From assembly GCF_011617465.1 (NCBI RefSeq), contig NZ_CP050153.1, forward strand, positions 1,364,001 to 1,428,000: a DNA stretch of 64,000 nt. Direction: 5' to 3'. A model generated the notes under the pieces. The model worked only from the letters and a program-made list of their open reading frames with translations, was not told the origin of the DNA and searched no databases. Both the position numbers and the translations under genes were made by a program. Of the stretch, positions 17,794 through 25,902 are shown one piece after another (position 1 is the first letter of the stretch; each line of letters opens with the position of its first letter). The DNA is from Brevibacterium pigmentatum (lineage in GTDB: Bacteria > Actinomycetota > Actinomycetes > Actinomycetales > Brevibacteriaceae).

Positions 17794-19173
17794 ATGACGA
17801 AACCGATTCTGCTCAACGCCTTCGACATGATGACCCCGGTCCATCAGTCGCCCGGACTGTGGCGCCACCCGGAATCACGGGTCGACGACTTCACCCGGCT
17901 GTCCTTCTGGACCGATTTGGCCAAGACCCTCGAAGACGGCGGATTCTCCTCGCTCTTCCTCGCTGACATCCTCGGCGTCTACGACGTGTACGGCGGCAAC
18001 GCCGACGTCACGACCCGCGGGGGAGTGCAGTTCCCGCTGCTCGACCCCCTCGTCGCAGTCCCGGCTATGGCCGCAGCCACGAAGACGCTGGGATTCGGCG
18101 TGACCGCCTCGGTGACCTATGAGAAGCCCTACCTGCTCGCTCGCACCCTGACCACCCTCGACCACTTCACCAACGGTCGAGTGGCCTGGAACATCGTCAC
18201 CAGCTATGTCGACTCCGCCGCCCGCAACCTCGGGCTCAAGGGCCAGATCCCGCACGACGAGCGCTACGACCGGGCCGACGAGTTCATGGAGGTCATGTAC
18301 AAACTGTTCGAAGGCTCGATCACTCCGGACGCGCTCAAGGCCGATGCCGAGAACAACGTCTTCGTCGACCCGAACGAGGTGCGCGACATCGACCACGACG
18401 GCAAGTTCTTCACCGTCCCCGGTCAGGCGCTCGCCGTGCCCGGACCGCAGGGCACCCCGCTGCTCTTCCAGGCCGGCGCATCCAAGCGCGGGCAGGAATT
18501 CGCGCTCGACCACGCCGAGGCGATCTTCTTCTCCGGGCCGACACCGGAGATCCTGCGCAGCTGGGTCGACAAGGTCCGGGACGGACTCGAAGAGCGCGGA
18601 CGCGCCCGCGACGCGGTGAAGATCTTCGCCCTGGCCACCGTCATCGTCGACGACACGGACGACGCCGCCGAGGCGCGACTCGCCGACTATCGTCGCTACG
18701 TCGACACCGAATCCGCGCTGTCCCTCTTCGGCGGATGGACCGGCGTCGACCTGTCCGGTGCCTCACCCGATGACACCCTCGAATACGTGTCGACCGATGC
18801 GAATCAGTCCGCGCTCGCGTCCTTCACCACCATGGCCGGGGACAAGCCGTGGACGATCCGGGACCTCGCGGAGTTCGTCGCCCTCGGTGGACGCGGACCG
18901 GTCATCACCGGATCGCCGGAGACCATTGTCGACGAATTCCAGCGGTGGATGGACGAAGCCGACATCGACGGATTCAACATCGCTGCGGCCGTGCGCCCGG
19001 CCGATGCCGAACGCTTCACGAAGTACGTCTCGCCGGAGCTGCGCCGGCGCGGGCTCCTGCCCGAACCGGTCGCCGGTGCCACTGTGCGCGAACAGCTCAC
19101 CGGTGGCGGACCCCGCCTGGCCGACGATCACACGGGTGCCAAGTACCGCCTCGGCGAGGGTGCTCGCGTCTGA
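17794..19173 (+). CDS. NtaA/SnaA/DmoA-family FMN-dependent monooxygenase
   Basis: 459 residues, bacterial-luciferase-like TIM barrel. Family text: LLNAFDMMTPVHQSPGLWRHPESRV, FWTDLAKTLEDGGFSSLFLADILGVYDVYGG, LTTLDHFTNGRVAWNIVTSYVDSAARNLG, HDERYDRADEFMEVMYKLFEGS, PQGTPLLFQAGASKRGQEFALDHAEAIF. Related enzymes oxidise nitrilotriacetate, EDTA, dimethyl sulfide or dibenzothiophene sulfone using FMNH2 from a separate reductase, here probably the divergent gene at 15566. The start ATG follows TAGGAGACACCC. Two transporters flank it. The substrate cannot be told from sequence. Confidence 0.92.
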   Translation: MTKPILLNAFDMMTPVHQSPGLWRHPESRVDDFTRLSFWTDLAKTLEDGGFSSLFLADILGVYDVYGGNADVTTRGGVQFPLLDPLVAVPAMAAATKTLGFGVTASVTYEKPYLLARTLTTLDHFTNGRVAWNIVTSYVDSAARNLGLKGQIPHDERYDRADEFMEVMYKLFEGSITPDALKADAENNVFVDPNEVRDIDHDGKFFTVPGQALAVPGPQGTPLLFQAGASKRGQEFALDHAEAIFFSGPTPEILRSWVDKVRDGLEERGRARDAVKIFALATVIVDDTDDAAEARLADYRRYVDTESALSLFGGWTGVDLSGASPDDTLEYVSTDANQSALASFTTMAGDKPWTIRDLAEFVALGGRGPVITGSPETIVDEFQRWMDEADIDGFNIAAAVRPADAERFTKYVSPELRRRGLLPEPVAGATVREQLTGGGPRLADDHTGAKYRLGEGARV

Positions 19174-19311
19174 TCGAACAGGGACTTAGGCGTCCGGGAA
19201 CGGTCGTGGACCATCGAGGTCTGCGGCCGTTCGTCGACCCGGTGGCACGGCACTCAGTCGGTGACGAAGTATGACAATGGACGTCGGAGATCAGCTGCGG
19301 GAGTCGGATAC

Positions 19312-20805
19312 TTGTCGACTGTGACTTCGACAGATCCCGCCGCGAACGCGGCACAGACACCATCCTCCCGGAACGGGCAGGCGGCGACGCAGGCTCCGCA
19401 CATCGTCTCCTCGGCGTCCGATATCCACTCGATCCTCGCTGAATTCGGGTCCCAGGGGACGAAGACGACGGCAGTGATCATCCTCGCCCTCGGCGGGATC
19501 TTCATGGACGCCTACGACTTCTCGTCCCTGGCCTTCGGCATCACCGCCATCCAGGAGCAGTTCGGCCTGAACGGCTTCATGACCGGACTCGTCAACGCCT
19601 CGATCATGGTCGGAGCCGTCATCGGCGCACTCTTCGGCGGCTACCTCGTCGATCGGTTCGGGCGCTACCGGCTCTTCATGGCCGATATGGTCTTCTTCGT
19701 CGTCGCCGCAATCGGCTGCGCCGTGGCACCGAACGAGTGGGTCCTCATCGCCTTCCGCTTCGTCATGGGAATCGGTGTCGGGCTGGACCTGCCGGTGGCG
19801 ATGGCGTTCCTCGCCGAATTCTCGAAGCTCAAAGGCAAGGGAAACCGTTCGCAGCGAGTCAACGCCTGGTCACCGGCCTGGTACTTCGCCACTGGTATGG
19901 GCTACGTCATCGTGCTCATCATCTTCATCACCCTGCCCTACGAGCAGCATGCGATCCTGTGGCGCATCGTCGTCGGCTTCGGTGCTGTGCCGGCCCTCAT
20001 CGTCCTCCTCGTCCGCCGCCGGTACCTTGCCGAATCGCCAGAATGGCTGGCCAATCAGGGCGATCTGCGCGGCGCCGTCGAGGTGATGCGCAGCCACCAC
20101 AACCTCAATGTCGAACTCGCCCCCGCCGAGGAGCGAGAAACCCCGAATGTCTCCGCCGCACCGGCCAAGGGCGGACGATGGGCCGGCTTCGCCGAACTCT
20201 TCTCCCCGCGATACCGGGTGCGCACGATCGTCGCCCTCTGCGTCTCCGTGTTCTCGACCTTCGGATACAACGCCGTCGCCTACGGCACTCCGCTCATCAT
20301 CACCACGCTCTTCCACCAGACGCCGCTGATCACGATCATCGCCTCACTGGTGATCAACCTGGGCTTCGGAACGATCGGCGGACTGCTGGGCATGAGCATC
20401 GTCAATCGCCTCGGCACCCGGAAGATCACCCTGTTCGGATTCGTGATCCAGGCCGCGGCGCTGGGCACGTTGGCCTTCGTGGGCATCCCGAACGGAGCCC
20501 TCGTCCTCGTCGCCGTGGCCATGCTCGCAGCCTTCGTCTTCGCCCAGGCCGGGGGACCGGGCGCGAACCTCATGAACTATGCGACCCTGTCCTATCCGAC
20601 TCGGCTGCGCGGAATCGGCATCGGCTTCAACCAATCCGTCCTGCGCGCCTTCTCGATCGTCTCGCTCATCATGTTCCCGATACTCGCGGCCTCTCTCGGC
20701 ACGGGAGTGTTCTGGATCGTCGCCTGCGCACCGCTGGCCGGTGCGATCGCCGTCGGCATCGTGGCATGGGACCCGACCGCCAAGGACGTCGAACACGAAG
20801 ACTGA
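19312..20805 (+). CDS. MFS transporter, sugar/aromatic-acid porter type
   Basis: About 497 residues, 12 helices. Signatures: GGIFMDAYDFSSLAFGI, GYLVDRFGRYRLFMAD, FRFVMGIGVGLDLPVAMAFLAEFSK, RRRYLAESPEWLANQGDL, YPTRLRGIGIGFNQSVLRAFS. The N-terminal 50 residues are polar and disordered-looking. The start is uncertain: TTG 19312 has GGGAG eight bases upstream; GTG 19321 and GTG 19261 are in the same frame. It follows the monooxygenase by 138 bases and could move substrate or product of that reaction. Confidence 0.88.
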   Translation: MSTVTSTDPAANAAQTPSSRNGQAATQAPHIVSSASDIHSILAEFGSQGTKTTAVIILALGGIFMDAYDFSSLAFGITAIQEQFGLNGFMTGLVNASIMVGAVIGALFGGYLVDRFGRYRLFMADMVFFVVAAIGCAVAPNEWVLIAFRFVMGIGVGLDLPVAMAFLAEFSKLKGKGNRSQRVNAWSPAWYFATGMGYVIVLIIFITLPYEQHAILWRIVVGFGAVPALIVLLVRRRYLAESPEWLANQGDLRGAVEVMRSHHNLNVELAPAEERETPNVSAAPAKGGRWAGFAELFSPRYRVRTIVALCVSVFSTFGYNAVAYGTPLIITTLFHQTPLITIIASLVINLGFGTIGGLLGMSIVNRLGTRKITLFGFVIQAAALGTLAFVGIPNGALVLVAVAMLAAFVFAQAGGPGANLMNYATLSYPTRLRGIGIGFNQSVLRAFSIVSLIMFPILAASLGTGVFWIVACAPLAGAIAVGIVAWDPTAKDVEHED

Positions 20806-20857
20806 GGGTGGAGACGGCACCTCATGTGACCAGCTGAGACGGGCGGCAGGAGCTGAA

Positions 20858-20867
20858 TGGTATTCCA
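20858..20867. promoter_or_regulatory. TGGTATTCCA dyad, candidate GntR (FCD) operator 1
   Basis: Within AATGG-TATT-CCATT (20856-20869), a perfect 5-bp inverted repeat. FCD-subfamily GntR proteins often bind TGGTATACCA-like sites. A second copy is at 21051-21060 and a GntR/FCD gene lies at 23342-24097. Confidence 0.55.
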
Positions 20868-21050
20868 TTTTCGGAGATGCCGCGTCAAGCGTGTTGCGTC
20901 TGACTCGACATCGCGCTCAACTCCAGCGAAGTGGCGTGTATCGGCGGGCGGTAGCCAAATCAGTCCTTTCCGCTCATTGCGGGGATCATGTGGGCTGGGT
21001 TACTCTGAACCGGTCAGATTATCGGTGCCGCAGTGCTGTGTTTACTTTTT

Positions 21051-21060
21051 TGGTATCCCA
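21051..21060. promoter_or_regulatory. TGGTATCCCA, candidate GntR (FCD) operator 2
   Basis: One base different from site 1. It follows the T-rich stretch TTTACTTTTT and lies 34 bases before the NCS1 permease ATG, where a bound repressor would block transcription of the permease-racemase pair. The whole 289-bp gap (20806-21094) has no credible gene. Confidence 0.55.
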
Positions 21061-21094
21061 GTTCGGCTGTGACCGGATCCAAGGAGTGGACTGC

Positions 21095-22612
21095 ATGAGG
21101 AAGACCGAATCCGCGGAGGCCCCTGTGCCCAGGCGACTGGGGCCCAGCCCCGAACAGCTGGCGGCGCATCGCATCAGTCCGCGCTTCTACAATGCGGACC
21201 TCGCCCCGGCCCGCAAGGAGGGGCGCAGCTGGACGGCCTACAGCGTCTTCACCCTGTGGGCCAACGACGTGCACTCCCTGGGCAACTACGGGTTCGCGCT
21301 CGGACTCTTCGCCCTCGGCCTCGGTGCCTGGCAGATCCTCGTAGCCCTCCTCGTCGGTGCCGCTCTGCTGTTCTTCCTGCTCACCCTCTCCGGCCTCATG
21401 GGGTATAAGACCGGTGTGCCCTATCCGGTGATGAGCCGGATCTCCTTCGGCATCCACGGGGCTCAGCTGGCCGCCTCGGTGAGGGGAATCGTCGCCATCG
21501 CCTGGTTCGGCATCCAGACCTACCTGGCCTCGAGCGTCCTCAACGTCATGCTGCTGACGATGTTCCCCGGACTCCAGTCGTGGGCCGATGCGGAGTTCCT
21601 CGGACTCTCCGGACTCGGCTGGTTCTCCTTCTCTCTGCTGTGGGTCATCCAAGTGATCATCGTCAGCTACGGGATGGAGATGATCCGTCGCTACGAAGCC
21701 ATCGCCGGACCGATCATCCTCGTGACGTTCCTCGCCCTGGCCGTCTGGATGCTCATCCGCGTCGACTTCTCCATCGCCTGGTCGACCGACGACGCGCTCA
21801 GCGGTTGGGAGATGTGGAGGCATATCTTCGGCGGCGGCGCGCTGTGGGTGTCCATCTACGGCACCTTCGTTCTCAACTTCTCCGACTTCACGCGGGCCGC
21901 GAAGAAGCGGGGGTCGATCGTCGTCGGCAACTTCTGGGGCATCCCGGTCAATATGCTCGTCTTCGGACTCGTCGTCATCTCGCTGGCCGGCGCGCAGTAC
22001 AAGATCGACGGCACCGTCATCACCTCACCGGCCGATATCGTCCAATCCATCGGCAGCCCGATCCTGCTCGTGCTGGCCTCCCTGTCGTTGCTCCTGCTCA
22101 CCGTCGCGGTTAACCTCATGGCGAACTTCGTCGCCCCGACCTATGCGCTGACGAACCTGTTCCCGCGCCACCTGAACTTCCGCAGCGCCGCCATCATTTC
22201 CGCCGTCATCGGCTTCGTCATCCTGCCGTGGAACCTGTACGACTCACCGGTGGTCATCGTCTACTTCCTCGGCGGACTCGGCGCCCTGCTCGGACCCCTC
22301 TTCGGCGTGATCATGGTCGATTACTGGGTGGTGCGCAGAACGAAGGTCAATGTGCCCCAGCTCTACACCGAGGCCGGAGACGGCGAATACTTCTACCACC
22401 GCGGCGTCAACTGGCGAGCCATCGGAGCCTTCATCCCCGCCTCGGCGATCTCACTGGTCTTCGCACTCGTACCCGCGTTCTCCGGCATCTCCGAGTTCTC
22501 CTGGTTCTCCGGGGCCGCGATCGCCGCGCTCATCTACTTCGTCATCGCCCGCCGCGACTTCACCTTCCGTGAGGTCGACGGTGAGGAGATCGCCGTCCCG
22601 ACCCATCACTGA
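21095..22612 (+). CDS. NCS1-family permease (hydantoin/allantoin/nucleobase type)
   Basis: 505 residues, 12 helices. Family text: RKEGRSWTAYSVFTLWANDVHSLGNYGFALGL, VPYPVMSRISFGIHGAQLAASVRGIVAIAWFGIQTYLAS, WVSIYGTFVLNFSDFTRAAKKRGSIVVGNFWGIPVNML, MVDYWVVRRTKVNVPQLYTEAGDGEYFYHRGVNWRAIGAF. This matches Mhp1/PucI/FurD-like sodium-coupled carriers of hydantoins, allantoin or uracil. ATG 21095 follows AAGGAGTG. The racemase GTG is 13 bases downstream, so they form one operon, probably controlled through the two TGGTATYCCA sites. Confidence 0.92.
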   Translation: MRKTESAEAPVPRRLGPSPEQLAAHRISPRFYNADLAPARKEGRSWTAYSVFTLWANDVHSLGNYGFALGLFALGLGAWQILVALLVGAALLFFLLTLSGLMGYKTGVPYPVMSRISFGIHGAQLAASVRGIVAIAWFGIQTYLASSVLNVMLLTMFPGLQSWADAEFLGLSGLGWFSFSLLWVIQVIIVSYGMEMIRRYEAIAGPIILVTFLALAVWMLIRVDFSIAWSTDDALSGWEMWRHIFGGGALWVSIYGTFVLNFSDFTRAAKKRGSIVVGNFWGIPVNMLVFGLVVISLAGAQYKIDGTVITSPADIVQSIGSPILLVLASLSLLLLTVAVNLMANFVAPTYALTNLFPRHLNFRSAAIISAVIGFVILPWNLYDSPVVIVYFLGGLGALLGPLFGVIMVDYWVVRRTKVNVPQLYTEAGDGEYFYHRGVNWRAIGAFIPASAISLVFALVPAFSGISEFSWFSGAAIAALIYFVIARRDFTFREVDGEEIAVPTHH

Positions 22613-22625
22613 TCGGAGCCGAATC

Positions 22626-23432
22626 GTGAGAATCCTCGTCGTCAACGTCAATACGACCGAGTCCATGACCGAGGGCATCGCCCGCGTGGCACGGCAGGCC
22701 GCCTCGGCGGGAACCGAGATCATCGGTCTGACCCCCGAATTCGGAGCCGAATCCTGCGAAGGCAACGTCGAAAGCCATCTCGCGGCGCTCGGCGTCATGG
22801 ACGCCGTCCTGAAATATCCCGGCGAATTCGACGCCGTGATCCAGGCCGGGTACGGAGAGCACGGCCGCGAGGGCCTGCAGGAGCTGTTGGATGTGCCCGT
22901 CGTCGACATCACCGAGGCGGGGGCGGCCCTGGCGATGTTCCTCGGCCGCCGCTATTCCGTCGTCACCTCGCTCGACCGGACCCTTCCGCTCATCGAGGAT
23001 CGACTGCTGCTGGCCGGTCTCGACTCCCACTGCGTGTCCGTGCGGGCTTCGGGAATGGCCGTGCTCGAGCTCGAAGAGAATCCGCAGGCTGCGATCGAGG
23101 CGATCACCGATCAGGCCGCCGAGGCGGTCGACCGTGACCGTGCCGAGGTCATCGTGCTCGGCTGCGGTGGGATGGCCGAGCTCGGGGCGACGATCACGGA
23201 GCGCTGTTCCGTTCCCGTCGTCGACGGGGTGGCGGCCGCCGTGCGTTTGGCCGAATCCCTCGTCGGATTGGGGCTGAGCACGTCGAAGGTGCGCACCTAT
23301 GCGCCTGCCCGTGAGAAGAAGCTCAGCGGCTGGCCGCTCGGTCAGTCGACGTCGGCCGGATCCGCTGCGGCAGGCTCTGCATCCTCTGCGGCCGGGACCG
23401 CGACGGACTCGGCCGCAGCAGGTTCGGCCTGA
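22626..23432 (+). CDS. Asp/Glu/hydantoin racemase family protein
   Basis: 268 residues. VRILVVNVNTTESMTEGIARVARQAASAGTEIIGLTPEFGAESCEG..., YGEHGREGLQELLDVPVVDITEAGAALAMFLGRRYSVVTSLDRTLPL, VIVLGCGGMAELGATITERCSVPVVDGVAAAVRLAESLVGLG. One catalytic cysteine of the family is in LGCGGM; the first position (usually C near GYG/CFG) reads AGYGEHG, so the two-cysteine racemase pair is not complete, as in allantoin/hydantoin racemase relatives with altered sites. The last 30 residues are a Ser/Ala-rich tail overlapping the convergent GntR gene by 91 bases. Paired with the NCS1 permease. Confidence 0.86.
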   Translation: MRILVVNVNTTESMTEGIARVARQAASAGTEIIGLTPEFGAESCEGNVESHLAALGVMDAVLKYPGEFDAVIQAGYGEHGREGLQELLDVPVVDITEAGAALAMFLGRRYSVVTSLDRTLPLIEDRLLLAGLDSHCVSVRASGMAVLELEENPQAAIEAITDQAAEAVDRDRAEVIVLGCGGMAELGATITERCSVPVVDGVAAAVRLAESLVGLGLSTSKVRTYAPAREKKLSGWPLGQSTSAGSAAAGSASSAAGTATDSAAAGSA

Positions 23433-24097
23433 GCTTCCTCGGGGCCGGCTTCGGCCAAACGCTTCGAATGCTTGTCGTGCTGCTCCTGGCTCGTCCCCAG
23501 GTGGCGGCCGGCCAGTGACCCGGCCAGCGCCTGATCCCGGCGGGCGATGGCGTCGAAGAGTTCGGCATGCTCGGTGGCGACGACGGCAAGGTCATCATGT
23601 TGGCTCAGCTGCCACCGCATCCGTGAATCCAGCAGGGCGCCGATCTCACCGAGGAGCTCATTGCCCGAGAGCTCGATGACGATGGCATGGAATTCCGCGG
23701 CACAGCGATGGGCGCCGGCGACATCTCCCGCCTCGGCGAGTTCCCGTCCCTTGAGCATCGTGGCCTCCAACCGGGCCAGTCCTTCCCGGGTATGGCGCTG
23801 AGCGGCGAGTTCGAAGGAGAGGACGTCGAAGACCGTGCGCACCTCGTTGAGGTCGGCGATATCGCTGGGGGAGAACTCCCTGACCGTCGACCAGGTATTG
23901 GGCCGGTTCGTCACCAGACCTTCCGACGCCAGCTTCTTCAGCGCCTCGCGGATGGGCACCCTCGAGACTCCGAGCTCGGTGGCGAGGTTGCGTTCGACGA
24001 GCCGCGAACCCGGTCGCCGGTGGCCTTCGATGATCTCATTGCGCAGCGCCTCGGTGACCCGCATGGTCTCCGACTGGGGGCTCTCAGCTGACTTCAT
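23342..24097 (-). CDS. GntR-family regulator, FCD (FadR) subfamily
   Basis: 251 residues. N-terminal winged helix: VTEALRNEIIEGHRRPGSRLVERNLATELGVSRVPIREALKKLASEGLVTNRPN. C-terminal FCD helical ligand domain: LNEVRTVFDVLSFELAAQRHTREGLARLEATM, CAAEFHAIVIELSGNELLGEIGALLDSRMRWQL, with the HAIV and later EHAELFDAI histidines that bind metal/acid ligands. ATG 24097 is preferred (AGGTGAG nine bases upstream); GTG 24109 is possible. A low-complexity acidic Ala/Pro tail shares DNA with the racemase tail. Likely regulator of the NCS1-racemase operon. Confidence 0.9.
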   Translation of the reverse strand: MKSAESPQSETMRVTEALRNEIIEGHRRPGSRLVERNLATELGVSRVPIREALKKLASEGLVTNRPNTWSTVREFSPSDIADLNEVRTVFDVLSFELAAQRHTREGLARLEATMLKGRELAEAGDVAGAHRCAAEFHAIVIELSGNELLGEIGALLDSRMRWQLSQHDDLAVVATEHAELFDAIARRDQALAGSLAGRHLGTSQEQHDKHSKRLAEAGPEEAQAEPAAAESVAVPAAEDAEPAAADPADVD

Positions 24098-24110
24098 CCG
24101 GTCTCTCACC

Positions 24111-25784
24111 TCACCGTGAGCGCTTCATTGCGCGGCCCAGGGTATCGAGCCCGACCGAGCCGAGACCCAGCGCCCGAGTGTGGAAGTCCTTGAGGTCGAA
24201 ATCGGCTCCTGCCGCGGCCTTCGCCTCGTCGCGGTACTGCTCCCACAGCCGCTGACCGATCTTGTAGCTCGGTGCCTGTCCGGGCCAGCCGAGGTAGCGG
24301 TCGAGCTCGAAAGCCAGGAACGACCGGTCCATGGCCACATTGTCGGTGAGGAACTGCCAGGCCTTCTCCCGGTTCCAGGTCCCTCCGCCGAGGCTCGTCG
24401 GAGCCTCGAGGCCCAGGTGGAAGCCGATGTCGAGGACGACGCGGGCGGCCCGCAGCCGCTGCGAATCGAGCATGCCCAGATAGTCGCCGGGGTCGTCGAG
24501 GAATCCGAGGTCGGCCATGAGCTTCTCCGCGTACAGCGCCCATCCCTCACCGTGCCCGGACACCCAGCACATGAGGCGGCGCCAGCGGTTGAGGGTCTCG
24601 GAGACATGGGTGGCCTGACCGATCTGCAGATGGTGGCCGGGGACTCCCTCGTGGTAGACGGTGGTCTTCTCCTGCCAGGTGGCGAAGTCCGTGACGTCTT
24701 CGGGCACCGACCACCACATGCGGCCGGGGCGGGAGAAGTCATCGGTCGGGCCCGTGTAGTAGATGCCGCCGGTGGCAGACGGCGCGATCATGCACTCGAT
24801 CGTGCGCACGGGCTCGGGAATATCGAAATGGGTCTTGCCGAGTTCGCGGATCGCCTCATCGGCGACTCCCTGCATCCAGGTCCGCAGTGCCTCGGTGCCG
24901 TGGAGGGTCCGCTGCGGGTCGTTGTTCAGGGCGACCATGACCTCGAACAGGTCGGCACCGGGCATGATCTTCGCTGCCACTTCGCGCTGTTCGGCATCGA
25001 TGCGTTCGAGTTCCTCGAGCCCCCAGGCATAGGTTTCGTCGAAGTCCACCTCGGCGCCGAGGAAGTCGCGGGAATACAGTGCATAGGCTTCGCGACCGCA
25101 GGCTTCGTCGTCTCCGGCGGAGGGAAGGAGCTGCTCGCCGAGGAAATCGGCCAGGTCCGCGGCGGCCCCACGAGCCGCCTCGGCGTGGGTGTCGAGGTCC
25201 GATTGCAGGGCGTCGGGAACATCGGCGCGGGCGACGAGACGATCGAAACTGCTGCCGGGTTCGGCCAGGGCGCGAGCCTGTTCGATGACCTTTTCGATCT
25301 GGATGCGGGCGGCGACGCGACCGTTGTCGCGCGCCATCGCCAGGGATTCCTGGTAGCCGGCCAGCGAGCCGGGCACAGCGGCCAGAGTGGTCGAGATCGT
25401 CTCCCAATCGGCCGTGGTCTCCGTGGGCATGAGGTCGAAGGAGTCACGGACCTGCTGCAGCGGGGATTCGATGACATTGAGGCTGGCGTGCTTGATCCCG
25501 GCGGCGAAATAGTCCCGATCGACGCCGAGACGATCACGCATCGCGTCGATGGTCACGAGGTCGACATCGTCGAGGTCGGAGCCGGCCTCAACCTCATCGA
25601 GGCGGGCCAGGGTCCGGACGGTGACCTCGTTGACCGCGGAGAGCCCGGCCGGAGAGAAGTCGTCGAAGCCCTGCGCACCGTCGAGTCCGAGGTAGAGGGC
25701 GAGCGAGGGGGAAAGGGCGAGCATGTCATCGACGTAGTCTTCGGCGACCGCATCGACGGCGGAGGGGGTTCTCTTCTCAGTCAT
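24111..25784 (-). CDS. DUF885-family putative zinc metallopeptidase
   Basis: 557 residues, helical throughout. The DUF885 zinc motif is intact: KTTVYHEGVPGHHLQIGQA (about residues 370-385), followed by SGHGEGWALYAEKLMADLGFLDDPGDYLGMLDSQRLRAARVVLDIGFH, which supplies the downstream glutamates. There is no signal peptide, so it is cytoplasmic. Members are thought to be carboxypeptidase-like; the true substrate is unknown. ATG 25784 is chosen because upstream in-frame codons cross the promoter of the divergent MFS gene. The GntR gene follows 13 bases downstream on the same strand, suggesting co-transcription. Confidence 0.9.
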   Translation of the reverse strand: MTEKRTPSAVDAVAEDYVDDMLALSPSLALYLGLDGAQGFDDFSPAGLSAVNEVTVRTLARLDEVEAGSDLDDVDLVTIDAMRDRLGVDRDYFAAGIKHASLNVIESPLQQVRDSFDLMPTETTADWETISTTLAAVPGSLAGYQESLAMARDNGRVAARIQIEKVIEQARALAEPGSSFDRLVARADVPDALQSDLDTHAEAARGAAADLADFLGEQLLPSAGDDEACGREAYALYSRDFLGAEVDFDETYAWGLEELERIDAEQREVAAKIMPGADLFEVMVALNNDPQRTLHGTEALRTWMQGVADEAIRELGKTHFDIPEPVRTIECMIAPSATGGIYYTGPTDDFSRPGRMWWSVPEDVTDFATWQEKTTVYHEGVPGHHLQIGQATHVSETLNRWRRLMCWVSGHGEGWALYAEKLMADLGFLDDPGDYLGMLDSQRLRAARVVLDIGFHLGLEAPTSLGGGTWNREKAWQFLTDNVAMDRSFLAFELDRYLGWPGQAPSYKIGQRLWEQYRDEAKAAAGADFDLKDFHTRALGLGSVGLDTLGRAMKRSR

Positions 25785-25902
25785 GATAACCACCCTATCG
25801 CGAGCTGAGTCACATTCGCGGTGGACCGGACCGCGCAATCGCGGGGAACCCGCTAATGTGTCACTGTTCCCCGCCGACAGCAGAAAGAGAGACCGAATTC
25901 CC

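Noticed and set aside
24180..25808. 542-codon rightward open frame antisense to DUF885
   Set aside because: Same codon-bias artefact; the minus-strand protein has an intact HEGVPGHH motif.
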